This document shows positions 32,404 to 41,857 of a stretch of 58,982 nucleotides of DNA, in pieces. How positions within the stretch are numbered: the stretch's first letter is position 1; each line of letters begins with the position of its first letter. Source of the stretch: Spirochaetia bacterium (lineage in GTDB: Bacteria > Spirochaetota > Spirochaetia > Treponematales > Breznakiellaceae). A program made the position numbers and the translations under genes. The notes under the pieces were generated by a model. The model was not told the origin of the DNA. It did not search any database and saw only the letters and a list, made by a program, of their open reading frames with translations. The stretch spans positions 1 to 58,982 of the forward strand of contig BOAV01000004.1 in assembly GCA_026002045.1 (NCBI GenBank). Reading direction: 5' to 3'.

Positions 32404-32838
32404 TTATTCTGTTGAGTTATTTTCTTCTTGTGGAGGCGGGGAGTATTTGACCTGTCCGTCCAGACATTCATAGCAATTTTTAATGGCAGATTCTAATCCC
32501 TTACGCTGGTGTAAGTCTTTATCCAATAATAAAACCGTAATAACTTTAATGAGCATATCAATCCGATCCGGACTGAAATGACGTGTATCCAAGACAATAG
32601 TGTGATTATTCTCGGCAGTACCGGAAAAGGCACTTGAAAACAGATCCCTAATTTCCTTGCCTTTCACCTGATATTGGTCTATACATTTTCCCAATAGGTC
32701 CATATCCGGGACGGCTTTACCCGTAATAATCTCAGACAGCTTGCCGTCAGAAATTCCAAGTTTTTTGGCCATTTCCATTTGCTTGGTGTCAGTCTGTATA
32801 CAAATGGTTTTCAATATCTTCCCTAATGCAGTTGACAT
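32404..32838 (-). CDS. HTH protein, 144 aa
   Basis: From ATG 32838 (AAGGAG site; an upstream ATG at 32886 lacks one) the N-terminus MSTALGKILKTICIQTDTKQ, MEMAKKLGISDGKLSEIITG is an XRE-like HTH. The middle contains a Thr/His/Phe-rich strand and a long helix, and the C-terminus is Pro/Glu/Asn rich. It lies upstream of parAB in the same direction and divergent from the helicase pair, so it may regulate either; no operator is evident. Confidence 0.7.
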   Translation of the reverse strand: MSTALGKILKTICIQTDTKQMEMAKKLGISDGKLSEIITGKAVPDMDLLGKCIDQYQVKGKEIRDLFSSAFSGTAENNHTIVLDTRHFSPDRIDMLIKVITVLLLDKDLHQRKGLESAIKNCYECLDGQVKYSPPPQEENNSTE

Positions 32839-32984
32839 ATCATTACTCCTTAAAAAGAATATATTCTTTTCTTGAATTATTGTCAATAATTATGAAAACG
32901 CTTCACTTTTAATGAAATCTATAGAGACTTTGGCCAAAAAGGTTTTCCATAGGCGATTTTCGGAGCGTAAACGACATTTTCCTA

Positions 32985-33016
32985 TTGACATTTTTCTTTA
33001 ATTGAGCTTTTATAAT
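32985..33016 (+). promoter_or_regulatory. Candidate promoter for the 449-aa/helicase operon
   Basis: TTGACA (32985-32990) and TATAAT (33011-33016) lie 20 nt apart, wider than usual; TTTTAT at 33008-33013 would give 17. The 449-aa gene starts 38 bp downstream. Confidence 0.5.
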
Positions 33017-33053
33017 AAAATGGTAATACGAAATTGTCGTTATTGGGTATGCC

Positions 33054-34403
33054 ATGACTGATGACACAATGAATGACCTTTCGGGTACAGCCCTATCCCA
33101 GGGCGGGCCATTACAGACTGTTCAAGACTTGGAGGCATGTCTATGGCAGCGGATCGATGAATACGATGGCGGGATCGGTGCCGTATGGGAACAAATTGAT
33201 TCACGGCTAAAAGCAGATGAGGAAAAGACTATAGATGGCCCTAAACGAACCAAACAGAATAAAATTTCCTATGAGGCTTTTAAACGTGCCCATGAGAGGA
33301 TGTCACCAAAGGCAAAAAAGAAAAAAACGGCTGAAAAGATGAGTTATGGGATTAGGGGCAACCCTATCCTGCTTAAGAATATTTTTGAAATCCTGGGTAT
33401 CAAGGGATTTTCGGATTTAGGGGAATCCACATTTATGAAACCGGACCCCTTTAACAAGCTGGTTTCCCTGGATCGCAAAATGACCGATATGAAGACCCGG
33501 ATTGAGGAACTTTCTGATGAAATTGAGGTTTATTGCAAAAAGAAGCCACGAATCAGTGCCTTAAAGTTAATTACTGATATTGATACTATTACACCGCGCC
33601 TTCATTCTATCATAACTAGTAATACCGACCCTGCATTTGATGATTGGGATTATCGAATGTCTCATACAACCGTGGGAAGAATAACCCTCTTGGGCAAAAA
33701 TAAAGTGCTTATACCGAATACACCAACAGAATTAAAAAAAAGCCTAAAGCAGTATCAATTTAACCAAGGGACAAGATACGCAGATGCCATATTGTTCGAT
33801 GACAGGTTCGGTGACGAGGAGAGGCGAGTATTAAGGATGTATAATCTTCTTGAGGATTATAAGGAATATTGCTCGCAAGAACCATTGCTACGAAAGTATT
33901 ATCGTATTTTGCAAAAATTTGATTTTCGATCTTCTGGATTTAAGAATTGGGATGGATATATCCTTAGTCCTTTGTATATTGCTTGCTTCTACCTTCAAAT
34001 TGTTATACGACATTTATCACGAATAGAAAAAACAGCTATTAAGACCGATGAGGAAACTGAAAAAAAGATTGTGGCTTTAGAAAACGAGACTAACGAGACT
34101 AAACCGATTAAATATCTTAGAATCAAAAGCGACAAAATGAATAATAGAATCCGTCAACTACTTAACTTGTTTAATGAAGGAAATATTAAACTGCCTAATC
34201 AGAAATATTCCGATTATAAAAAAGCATTAAGGAGTATCGCCGAGATATATTTCAAAATATTCTCAGAAAACAAGAACTTTACCTCAGAATCGGGAATCGG
34301 CATTAGCTATTCATTGACGATAGAGATTGTTAATCTAATTGAAATAGGTATTAATGATATTGAAACTTTGATAGGAAATACCAAGCGGGATATAAATGCC
34401 TAA
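33054..34403 (+). CDS. Unknown 449-aa partner of SNF2-like helicase
   Basis: The family is not recognised. The protein is soluble, basic in places (RTKQNKISYEAFKRAHERMS, AKKKKTAEKMSYGIRGN) and strongly helical, with a coiled-coil-like segment (~140-160, LDRKMTDMKTRIEELSDEIE) and long C-terminal helices. No nuclease, methylase or membrane motif is visible. The stop overlaps the helicase start by eight bases, so the two proteins are made together and probably act together. Codon usage is A/T-rich. ATG 33054 follows a TATGCC sequence without a strong ribosome site. Confidence 0.65.
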   Translation: MTDDTMNDLSGTALSQGGPLQTVQDLEACLWQRIDEYDGGIGAVWEQIDSRLKADEEKTIDGPKRTKQNKISYEAFKRAHERMSPKAKKKKTAEKMSYGIRGNPILLKNIFEILGIKGFSDLGESTFMKPDPFNKLVSLDRKMTDMKTRIEELSDEIEVYCKKKPRISALKLITDIDTITPRLHSIITSNTDPAFDDWDYRMSHTTVGRITLLGKNKVLIPNTPTELKKSLKQYQFNQGTRYADAILFDDRFGDEERRVLRMYNLLEDYKEYCSQEPLLRKYYRILQKFDFRSSGFKNWDGYILSPLYIACFYLQIVIRHLSRIEKTAIKTDEETEKKIVALENETNETKPIKYLRIKSDKMNNRIRQLLNLFNEGNIKLPNQKYSDYKKALRSIAEIYFKIFSENKNFTSESGIGISYSLTIEIVNLIEIGINDIETLIGNTKRDINA

Positions 34404-36099
34404 TAGTCACCCCTATCAATTAAGATTTAGCCAATGGCAAGCAGTAAAAAAAATCGATGTGCATTTCTCAAACGATATTAACCCGGTTTGTGCCCTTCCA
34501 CCGGGGAAAGGAAAGACAGCCGTAGCATGTGAAATCATTCAAAGCTTTAGAGCCAAAGGCCCACAAAATATTGCCATAATTATTAAAGCCGTTAACTTTA
34601 AAAATCCCTGGGTTAAGGAATTAGAGGCATATAGTATTCTCTATAAGTTCATACACGGGAAAAAACGGGATGAATATCTATCGAATAAGGCTTATTTAAT
34701 AAATAAAGGCAATGTGTTCATTACAACGTATGATACTGCCTTGATTGACATTGATAGAATACTCAACATGGGTGGCTTCGACCTTATTGTTTATGATGAA
34801 TTACATACTGTGATTAATCCAGAAAAATTAACACAAAAAAGTCGGTTATTTGCCTACTTATCCTCTAAACGGAAGCTGGCACTTACAGCTACTCCTGTTC
34901 AAAATACAATTAACGATATTGGACTTATGCATCTTCTATTGAACAATCCTAAAGCATTGTCAGACGTTGATATTGATAATGCAAAAATGAAAAAATCACT
35001 ATTCGAAGAATCCGTTAAAGATGCTATAGAAAAAAACATTGTTATTCTTTGTCTTGGAGATACACTTACTTCTGGGATTCCTTCTTCCAGTAAGAAACCT
35101 AAACTTAAAATAGAAAAAAGAAAAGTTATTCTATCAATTCCAATATATAATGAAATGAAAAAAACGATAGGTGATATTCTTGCTGATAATAGATGCGAGG
35201 ATAAAAAATATATCAACTTACAAAAATTGATGAGTTTTCTCTCTCACCCCGATTCCATATACAAAAATAATTCAGTTGACATTCCCCCTATGCTTTGTAC
35301 TAAAGTTGATGCGGTAAAAATTATTGTTGATATGATACCAAAAAATGAAAAAATAATCGTTTTTTCCCAATATGTCGATGTATTAAATTGCTATTATAAA
35401 TTATTCAAGGACATGGGGTATGATTCTCTGATTCTTACCGGCAAAGATAGATGTGTAGATGTAGACCGTAAATTAACCCAATTCAACAATATTGAGTCAT
35501 TTAAGTTTTTATTGACAACAATTTTTAAGTCATCGGAAGGGCTCAATTTGGAAACGGCAAATCATGTGATTATCCTTGAGTTCTGGTGGAACCCTCAAAA
35601 AATAATTCAAGCCATGGGAAGAATTGACCGTCTAAGTCAGACTAAAAATATCTTTGTGTATATGCTCTGCTATAATGAGGATGGCGGCCTGTTTAAATAT
35701 GAGGGGTATTATTATGATACGATGTTGGTGAAGATAAAAGATGCTCGAATAATCAACCCGGCACAAATGGACTTGCCGGATGTGAAGGTGTTTTCAAATC
35801 AAGACACTTTCAAGACGGAGTTTCAATCATACATTGACGGTTTTCTGAAACCACCCATTATTCCCTTCCGCAAAAAGGTAACGATAAAGGGAAAGGGGAA
35901 ACTGATAGGGCTTCCACCCGCTGAACCTACCTCGGATAAAAGCCGTCCACAAGGCAAGGAGGCCCAATCTGAAAATGATGGGGCTTCCTCATCTGCTTTA
36001 CAGGAATCCCTTTTAGACCTTTGGGTACAACAAAACCTTCCCGAAGATTCTCGTTTTGACGGCTTGGATTTAACCAAAGGATCACAGGACGAAGATTGA
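34396..36099 (+). CDS. SNF2-like superfamily 2 helicase/translocase
   Basis: The 567-residue protein carries the SF2 motifs in order: PPGKGKTA (35-42, Walker A), ITTYDTA (~109-115), VYDELH (132-137, DExH box), LTATPVQN (163-170), FSQYVDVLNCYY, SSEGLNLETANHVIILEFWW (motif V) and QAMGRIDRLSQT (motif VI). The last two are SNF2-like. The C-terminal ~100 residues are a charged, Pro/Ser-rich tail. It would translocate on double-stranded DNA using ATP. Paired with the unknown 449-aa protein on a plasmid-like segment, it could serve defence or element maintenance. Confidence 0.85.
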   Translation: MPNSHPYQLRFSQWQAVKKIDVHFSNDINPVCALPPGKGKTAVACEIIQSFRAKGPQNIAIIIKAVNFKNPWVKELEAYSILYKFIHGKKRDEYLSNKAYLINKGNVFITTYDTALIDIDRILNMGGFDLIVYDELHTVINPEKLTQKSRLFAYLSSKRKLALTATPVQNTINDIGLMHLLLNNPKALSDVDIDNAKMKKSLFEESVKDAIEKNIVILCLGDTLTSGIPSSSKKPKLKIEKRKVILSIPIYNEMKKTIGDILADNRCEDKKYINLQKLMSFLSHPDSIYKNNSVDIPPMLCTKVDAVKIIVDMIPKNEKIIVFSQYVDVLNCYYKLFKDMGYDSLILTGKDRCVDVDRKLTQFNNIESFKFLLTTIFKSSEGLNLETANHVIILEFWWNPQKIIQAMGRIDRLSQTKNIFVYMLCYNEDGGLFKYEGYYYDTMLVKIKDARIINPAQMDLPDVKVFSNQDTFKTEFQSYIDGFLKPPIIPFRKKVTIKGKGKLIGLPPAEPTSDKSRPQGKEAQSENDGASSSALQESLLDLWVQQNLPEDSRFDGLDLTKGSQDED

Positions 36100-36236
36100 A
36101 TCCTGCCGATGAGCTTCCGATACAGTCCAGAATGGCGCTTTTAGACGGGGAATTGAATGATAAGGCTTGGGGTAAAATTTAAAGAATTGGAACCCCGTTT
36201 TTGGACGTGGATTATAGCGCTTTCTGGAACAGGAAA

Positions 36237-36668
36237 TCAGGCTTTTTGCGGCGCAGGACGAATCCAGAGGAAGGGGATTTTTACCTGCCCTTCAAATTTG
36301 GCAAGCTCGTGATGATCGCAGGTAATAAACACCCCATCGTAAACAGATGCGGTGGCAAGGCCGAAAGCATCCGCGAGGGAAAAATTCTTGAGGGTACTCT
36401 TGAGACGGGCGACTTCCTCAAAAACCGCGCCATCGGTGGTATCAATAACCTTGACAGCGGTTTCCCGCACCGTCTGTATGATCTCCCGCGCTCTGTCTTC
36501 GCCCTGGTCTTTCATAAAGCCGTAATAGATTTCAACCAAATTGATAATGCTGATAAAGAGGTCTGTTGTGCCTTCTTCCGCCTGGTCGAGCAAATCATCC
36601 ACAACATCGGCGCCCGGTTCTTCTTTAAGCCAGGCAATGAGGGCACAGGCGTCCAGAATTCCTGTCAT
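36237..36668 (-). CDS. VapC-type PIN-domain toxin
   Basis: The 143-residue protein has the PIN acidic set: GILDACALIAWLKEEPGAD (Asp6), INLVEIYYG (Glu), LADAFGLATA (Asp) and ITCDHHELAK (Asp). It is probably a Mg-dependent RNase toxin of a VapBC pair. Its start overlaps the stop of the upstream antitoxin gene (ATGA), the classical arrangement. Confidence 0.88.
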   Translation of the reverse strand: MTGILDACALIAWLKEEPGADVVDDLLDQAEEGTTDLFISIINLVEIYYGFMKDQGEDRAREIIQTVRETAVKVIDTTDGAVFEEVARLKSTLKNFSLADAFGLATASVYDGVFITCDHHELAKFEGQVKIPFLWIRPAPQKA

Positions 36669-36940
36669 TGGACATTACTACCGGAATGTTTATCAATAAC
36701 CGCTTCCAGAACCCGGTCGGCATCTTTCATGGCTAGGAAGCTTTCAACAGTGAGCGGGGAATCTTTACAAAGTTCCCGCAGCCTTTGCCGCGCTGCTTTG
36801 GATTTTGCCTTCCTAGCGGCAAAAGGATTTGACGATGCCGGAGTAAACGTAAGTACCACCCGTCCTTCGGGAATTTCGCGGGGAACTTCCAGAGTAATCC
36901 GCCGGTTAGCCGGAATTTCGATGGTTTGTTCTATGGTCAT
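36665..36940 (-). CDS. VapB-type antitoxin
   Basis: A 91-residue protein with a strand-rich N-terminus (MTIEQTIEIPANRRITLEVP, EIPEGRVVLTF) resembling AbrB/SpoVT-like or PHD-like antitoxins of the Treponema type, and a basic then acidic helical C-terminus that would wrap the toxin. It is encoded immediately upstream of and overlapping the PIN toxin gene. Confidence 0.75.
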   Translation of the reverse strand: MTIEQTIEIPANRRITLEVPREIPEGRVVLTFTPASSNPFAARKAKSKAARQRLRELCKDSPLTVESFLAMKDADRVLEAVIDKHSGSNVQ

Positions 36941-37342
36941 ACGCCAATGATAGCTTAAAGGACGGTGGAAGTCAATGTTTCGTACCGGCCGGGAAGTGTA
37001 TGATGAAAGCTATAATTCTCATAAAAAATAAAAAAATCTAAAAAAGAGACTTGAATCCTAGTGGCGGCTTTTGTCGTTTTAACGCCCGGAGCCGGTGCGT
37101 CCGCTTCCCTCTTGATGATCGCTCCATTGGAGCCTAGACTTGCCTTCAAGAAGGCCGGTAAGACAACTCGGTGATAGACTGATGACCCAATTCTAGGCTA
37201 AAAGGAGGTTAAGTAGGGCACAAAAATGGGGCACTCATCGCTTTTTCTTCCATTTTTCTTGCTTAGCGTTGCCTAGTTCCTCTTGACTTTCTACTATATA
37301 GTGGTCTATTATATGACAAGTGAAATTAAGGCATCCAAAATT
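36941..37342. other. Intergenic boundary region of the island
   Basis: I see no convincing gene in this stretch. It carries an A/T-rich run, a 64-codon antisense frame without a ribosome site that I reject, an AAAGGAGG sequence near 37200 not followed by a usable frame, and then the degenerate tRNA-like sequence. It appears to be the worn right-hand end of the accessory island. Confidence 0.4.
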
Positions 37343-37384
37343 GGCAGGGCCTCCTAAGCGGCAGTTCGACTCTGCCCTGGATCA
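37343..37384 (+). pseudogene. Degenerate tRNA-Arg(CCT)-like 3' half
   Basis: GGCAG/CTGCC (37360-37364, 37372-37376) with loop TTCGACT is a canonical T-arm, followed by an acceptor-like CTGGATC and A. Just before it, GCCTCCTAAGC resembles a tRNA-Arg anticodon loop (CCT) with a two-base stem. ATCCA at 37333-37337 could pair with TGGAT, but the D-arm and ~20 bases are missing. It is probably a tRNA remnant or att-site scar at the island boundary. Confidence 0.5.
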
Positions 37385-37387
37385 TTG

Positions 37388-37497
37388 CCCAAAATGCTAC
37401 GCATTTTGGGCTTGGGAGTTTGCTTTGCAAACTCCAGCTTAATTTCTCCGCCTATTTCTGCATTTTGGGCTTAGGAGTTTTGCTTTGCAAAACTCCT
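37388..37497. repeat. Tandem hairpin repeats
   Basis: Two copies of a ~36-bp unit start GCATTTTGGGCTT at 37401 and 37460 and end in a stem GGAGTTTGC/GCAAACTCC (37415-37435) or AGGAGTTTTGC/GCAAAACTCCT (37473-37497). The first is also preceded by CCCAAAATGC/GCATTTTGGG (37388-37410). The stems differ in length but stay paired. They lie at the 3' end of the mannosidase gene and may serve as terminator or REP-like element. Confidence 0.7.
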
Positions 37498-40012
37498 AAT
37501 TCGTTAATTGAACTGCCGCCGTCCGCCGGGAATAGTAGGCCCTGGCATGGATAGTTCCGCTTCGGTGGCGGGAGTTGATATGCACAATCTTTGTTTCAAA
37601 GGGCAAAAGATCAAAATAATTATCCTCAAAATGCCAGCCGAATTCATCCCCGTCTTCGGCAATGCCGGATAGTTCCACACAGCGGGCAAAGCTATCGCTT
37701 GAAATTTCCAGGGCAAGATTTTTCTTGCCCGTATCACCGGCTGCGCCTTTCAGTTTTATTGAAAGTTCAGCTTGGGGGAACGGAAGGTTACGTTCCGGGT
37801 TTACAAATTCCACCGCACGCCCAAGCTGTTTCCCTTCATAATCAAAGGAAGCAAATAATACACAGTCACGGCGGAAATAGGAAAGGGCATCAAGGTTCGT
37901 TAAAATAGAAGCCCGCCCGCAGGACACTGCCGCATGACAGGAAAGTTCCTTTACCACTTTGTTTTCACTTAAACGAAATATTTTTACGGTTAATATGCCA
38001 AAAATATCTTCCCCGGTGTCATTCACGCCCCATACATAAATATGATCCCCCACATCAAAGTGGATGAGAAACGGAGCAAAGGCGCGTCGGACACTGTAAT
38101 AGGGGATATGAGATTCCCCATAGTAATCCACAAGGCCGCAGTAAAATTGAGGCCAGGTATTGTTGAACTTCCATACCAGATGTCCGTTTGACCGGCGTTC
38201 ACCTGAGCTGTCAGAGGCAGGCTTTCCCCGGCGCAGTTTAACAATATTTTGATAATAACTATATCCTGCCGCAGCCGCATATTTATAAATCAAAGACTCC
38301 GCATCGGTGGCATCATAAAAACGCTCAATGGGCCCCAGCTTTTCCCGGGAGAAATTGTTTGTGCGGCGTTCCAAGGCAGGGGGAAAGCAGCTTGGTTTTC
38401 CATAAACCGCCAGATCCGAAAAACCCTCGGGCCAAATATCTTTTTCCGGGATAAACCGTTTAAGACTTTTGAGTTCCGGCGGAGTGGTAACAATATCCTC
38501 CGAAACAAAGACCGCGTACTCCTCGCCGGGCAGATAGGACATCATGCAATGACTCCCATGGGTATCGCCATAACCAGGATCATTGGGGAATAAACCCTCA
38601 CAGGGGGATGATACATGATAATAGCGGCCGGGATCGAGTTCTTCGCATAATTTTGGAAAAACGTGTTTTAAAAGATTTTCCATCCCGATCCGTTCCGTTT
38701 CCCGGTTAAAATCATTATGGTGCAAAGATTCATTGCTCCCGCACCAGAGGATCAAAGAAGGGTGGTTCCGCAGCCTGCGTATAAGGTATTCCGCTTCCGC
38801 AGAAAACAGACTGATGTATTCCGGTGTATCAGGAAGCTGGGAAGGCTCAATAGAAAAATCCTGCCAGATGAGGATGCCCAGGCGATCCGCCTCATCGTAA
38901 AATTCGTTACAAACAAGTTCCCCCGGTCCCCATACGCGCAGCATGTTATGATTGCAGCCCAGGGCCTTTTCCAGCAGAAAGTGTGAAAGTTCAGGGTTAG
39001 GCCGGTGACTGATACTCCCCAGGGTCGCTAAATTCCCGCCCCAAAACCGCACGATCTTGCCGTTGATCCGGAATTTTAAACTGCCCACCAATTCTACCAG
39101 CCTAAAACCAATCTGACGGCTTGTACGATCCCGTTCCACCCCATTTACATACAGGATGAAGGATGCACAATAAATATTCTGCGGGCCATAACCAATAGGC
39201 CACCAGAGCTCAGGATTTTTTATGGTAAATGCCGTTTGGGTTTCAGGGATACGTCCGGTAAACACCACTTTGCCGCCGGGATCGATCAGGGTAAATTCTA
39301 TTTCTATTTTCGTATTCTCGTTTGTTTCAACCTTAAACACCTCCGCCTTCATGGCCACTGCGGCGCTGGTTAAGTCGTAACGGAGATCGTAATGCAGGGA
39401 AACATCCCGCAGCTCGGCGGCTTCCGGCAGTTCAAGGCAGACATCATCAAAGAAACCGACAGGGGCAAAGTAAGGCTGCACACCAAGATAATCACGGAAA
39501 AGATCGCAGGGCGCTTTGCGCATCATCGCATTGGGCCGTACAATTCCTTTCCATTTTTCCGGCATGTTTTTTTCATACCAGTGGTACAGTTTTACCGGGG
39601 AATGAAAATAAACCGCCAGTTGGTTTTCCTGACGGATTTTGCCTGTTATGTCCAGCCGCAGGGGTAAATACATGGTGTGATGTTCGGCTATTTTTTCACC
39701 ATTAAGCCAAATATCACAATCCGTATCCAGGCCTTTAAAATGCAGAAAGATGGTTTGAAACGACTGTGGATGGGTGAATGAACAGGTATAAAGCCAATCC
39801 TGTTCCGCTACCCATTCACAATAAGCAGCCTCCCCATCCTCCAGCAAACTGCCCGGGATCTTTCCCGCTGCAATAAGGGCCTCCATGGCGGTGACCGGTT
39901 TTCCAATCCGGAAGGGAATCTCCTTAATCGCTTCTTTAAAGGAATAATCAAATCCCTCTCCCGGCTTTACCTGACTTAAAGACCAATCCTGAAGCTGAAC
40001 CGTTTGTTTCAT
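37496..40012 (-). CDS. Glycoside hydrolase family 2, beta-mannosidase-like
   Basis: The 838-residue protein follows the GH2 layout: N-terminal jelly-roll (FLHFKGLDTDCDIWLNGEKI), Ig-like domains, and a TIM barrel with LRVWGPGELVCNEFYDEADR, then LILWCGSNESLHHNDF (acid/base Glu at about residue 425) and FVSEDIV (probable nucleophile at about 500). The WCGSNE and DxADRLGILIWQDF blocks fit beta-mannosidases. There is no signal peptide, so it would act on imported oligosaccharides in the cytoplasm. It is the last gene of the sugar operon with reductase, permeases and binding protein. Confidence 0.85.
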   Translation of the reverse strand: MKQTVQLQDWSLSQVKPGEGFDYSFKEAIKEIPFRIGKPVTAMEALIAAGKIPGSLLEDGEAAYCEWVAEQDWLYTCSFTHPQSFQTIFLHFKGLDTDCDIWLNGEKIAEHHTMYLPLRLDITGKIRQENQLAVYFHSPVKLYHWYEKNMPEKWKGIVRPNAMMRKAPCDLFRDYLGVQPYFAPVGFFDDVCLELPEAAELRDVSLHYDLRYDLTSAAVAMKAEVFKVETNENTKIEIEFTLIDPGGKVVFTGRIPETQTAFTIKNPELWWPIGYGPQNIYCASFILYVNGVERDRTSRQIGFRLVELVGSLKFRINGKIVRFWGGNLATLGSISHRPNPELSHFLLEKALGCNHNMLRVWGPGELVCNEFYDEADRLGILIWQDFSIEPSQLPDTPEYISLFSAEAEYLIRRLRNHPSLILWCGSNESLHHNDFNRETERIGMENLLKHVFPKLCEELDPGRYYHVSSPCEGLFPNDPGYGDTHGSHCMMSYLPGEEYAVFVSEDIVTTPPELKSLKRFIPEKDIWPEGFSDLAVYGKPSCFPPALERRTNNFSREKLGPIERFYDATDAESLIYKYAAAAGYSYYQNIVKLRRGKPASDSSGERRSNGHLVWKFNNTWPQFYCGLVDYYGESHIPYYSVRRAFAPFLIHFDVGDHIYVWGVNDTGEDIFGILTVKIFRLSENKVVKELSCHAAVSCGRASILTNLDALSYFRRDCVLFASFDYEGKQLGRAVEFVNPERNLPFPQAELSIKLKGAAGDTGKKNLALEISSDSFARCVELSGIAEDGDEFGWHFEDNYFDLLPFETKIVHINSRHRSGTIHARAYYSRRTAAVQLTN

Positions 40013-40016
40013 AACA

Positions 40017-40925
40017 TCAAACAGCCTGGGGCGTGCTGCCCACGGCAGCTAATTTTTCCTGGGCCTTTTTATAAACATCCGCAGGGAGTACGCCCTTTTC
40101 GGCGGCGTCGATATTGGCCTTTAAATGCGCGGCGTCTTTGGTGCCCACAATAACGGTACTGACTCCGGCGCCGGTAAGGGCGTACCGCAGCAGGAAACTG
40201 TTCCGGTCTTCGCCGCCTGCCAGTGCATCCAGGCCCGCCTTATCGTAAAGTTCGTCGTAATTGGGGAAGTAGCGTTTCAGCGCCCCCCGGATGATAATGC
40301 CAATTCCCTTTTTGGCGGCTTTGGCAATGGCCAGTTCACTGTAGCGGACCAGGCCGCCGTAAACGGTCTGCATGGTGTCGAAGACCCCCCAATCCATAAA
40401 GGCATTAAGACATTCGTAACCGTAAATGGCCGGATACTTGGGATCGCCGGGACCGCTGTTCTTAAAAGTAATACTGGCGTGGCGTATCTTGCCGGCCTTC
40501 TTCATGTCGTAAAGGGCCGCCACGAGATCATCCTTGGGACCGCCGGGGAGGTCAGACGGCATGGGGGCGTGGAGCTGCAGAATATCCAGATGATCGGTCT
40601 TCATCACCTTAAGGCTGTTATCAATATTTTTCATGGCCGTGGCCCGATCAAAAATATGACCCGGCCCGACACCGGTGGTGTTGCAGCAGCATTTGGAAGA
40701 AAGGAAATATTCATTCCTCCGGTTCGGGATGCCGTTGCCGATCATCTCCTCGCTGGTTCCATAGCAGGGGGAGGTATCAATAAAATTGATGCCGCTGTCC
40801 AGCACTTTGTTCAGCAGGGCCGTAGCTTCACTACCGCTCAGTTTGGGAATTTCCATGGCGCCAAAGCCAAGGACCGTTACGGATACATCCGGTTTTGCCA
40901 ATACTCTCTTTTCCATTTTAGACAC
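40017..40925 (-). CDS. Aldo/keto reductase
   Basis: The 302-residue protein has VTVLGFGAMEIP, FIDTSPCYGTSEEMIGNGI (catalytic Asp and Tyr), DHLDILQLHAP and a VSTVIVGTKDAAHL ending for NADPH binding. It reduces or oxidises sugars or aldehydes with NAD(P). It lies four bases upstream of the mannosidase gene, so it probably takes part in the same carbohydrate pathway. Confidence 0.88.
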   Translation of the reverse strand: MSKMEKRVLAKPDVSVTVLGFGAMEIPKLSGSEATALLNKVLDSGINFIDTSPCYGTSEEMIGNGIPNRRNEYFLSSKCCCNTTGVGPGHIFDRATAMKNIDNSLKVMKTDHLDILQLHAPMPSDLPGGPKDDLVAALYDMKKAGKIRHASITFKNSGPGDPKYPAIYGYECLNAFMDWGVFDTMQTVYGGLVRYSELAIAKAAKKGIGIIIRGALKRYFPNYDELYDKAGLDALAGGEDRNSFLLRYALTGAGVSTVIVGTKDAAHLKANIDAAEKGVLPADVYKKAQEKLAAVGSTPQAV

Positions 40926-40951
40926 TCCTTAAAATTGTGTTAGTAATTGTG

Positions 40952-41839
40952 TTATTCTTTGATGGCCCCTACCATAACTCCCTTAACAAAATATTTTTGC
41001 AGGAAGGGGTAGAGTACCAGAATGGGCACGGTGGCCACCATGATGACCGCGTACTTAATGGTTTCGGCCACCATCCGGGTATCCCCGGTATCATTGTTCA
41101 TCTGGGCTGCCATTCCGCTGGTATCGTTTTGTACCAGGATTTCCCTTAGTACCAATTGCAGGGGAAACAGACGGCGGTCCCGCAGGAAGATCATAGCGTT
41201 AAACCAGGCGTTCCAGTGCTGTACCGCATAAAACAGGATGATAACCGCCACGGTGGATACCGAGAGGGGCAAAACAATTTTAAACAGGATGGTAAAATGC
41301 CCCGCTCCGTCCAGCTTTGCCGATTCCTCCAGGCTGGGGGGTATGCTCTGAAAGGCGGTCCGCATGATGATAAGATTAAAGGTGTTAATCGCCACCGGCA
41401 GGATCAGCGCCAAAAGACTCCGGTCCAGGTGCATCCGTGTAACTGTCAGATAGAAGGGAATAATGCCCCCGGAAAAAAACATGGTAAATACGATTATCAT
41501 CATGATAAATTTGCGGAGCATAATACCCTTTCGGGATAAAAAGTAAGCCCCCAGGGAGGTGAGCAGTAAACTTAATGAAGTACCTGCGGCCACAACAATG
41601 ATGGTGTTGATATACCCCACCCGGATATTCGGATTCTTAAGCACCGCGTCATAGGATGCCCAGCTTAAACCCAGGGGGGTGAACAAAAGACCGCGGTGGG
41701 CCACAAACCTGCTGGGTACACTGATGGATGCCAACAGCACATAAAACATGGGGTAAAAAGTTACAACCACCAGAAAACAAAGGAAGACCACATTGATAAT
41801 TCTGAAAATCTGTTCCCCGGGGGAAATTCTGACACCCAT
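40952..41839 (-). CDS. Sugar ABC transporter permease, LplC/YtcP type
   Basis: The 295-residue protein has six likely membrane helices, beginning FRIINVVFLCFLVVVTFYPM, and the permease EAA loop near SIPPSLEESAKLDGAGHFTILF. The C-terminus QKYFVKGVMVGAIKE is typical of the LplC/YtcP branch that imports complex oligosaccharides. It is 18 bp downstream of the partner permease. No ATPase gene is in the cluster, as is common; a shared MsmX-type ATPase is expected elsewhere. Confidence 0.88.
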   Translation of the reverse strand: MGVRISPGEQIFRIINVVFLCFLVVVTFYPMFYVLLASISVPSRFVAHRGLLFTPLGLSWASYDAVLKNPNIRVGYINTIIVVAAGTSLSLLLTSLGAYFLSRKGIMLRKFIMMIIVFTMFFSGGIIPFYLTVTRMHLDRSLLALILPVAINTFNLIIMRTAFQSIPPSLEESAKLDGAGHFTILFKIVLPLSVSTVAVIILFYAVQHWNAWFNAMIFLRDRRLFPLQLVLREILVQNDTSGMAAQMNNDTGDTRMVAETIKYAVIMVATVPILVLYPFLQKYFVKGVMVGAIKE

Positions 41840-41857
41840 AGACCGGCTCTCCTTTAT

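Noticed and set aside
36201..36950. Long + strand frame over the VapBC genes
   Set aside because: It is antisense to a clear PIN toxin and antitoxin pair with proper starts and overlaps; composition is that of a shadow frame.
36955..37149. 64-codon - strand frame at the island border
   Set aside because: No ribosome site, low-complexity composition, no family resemblance.
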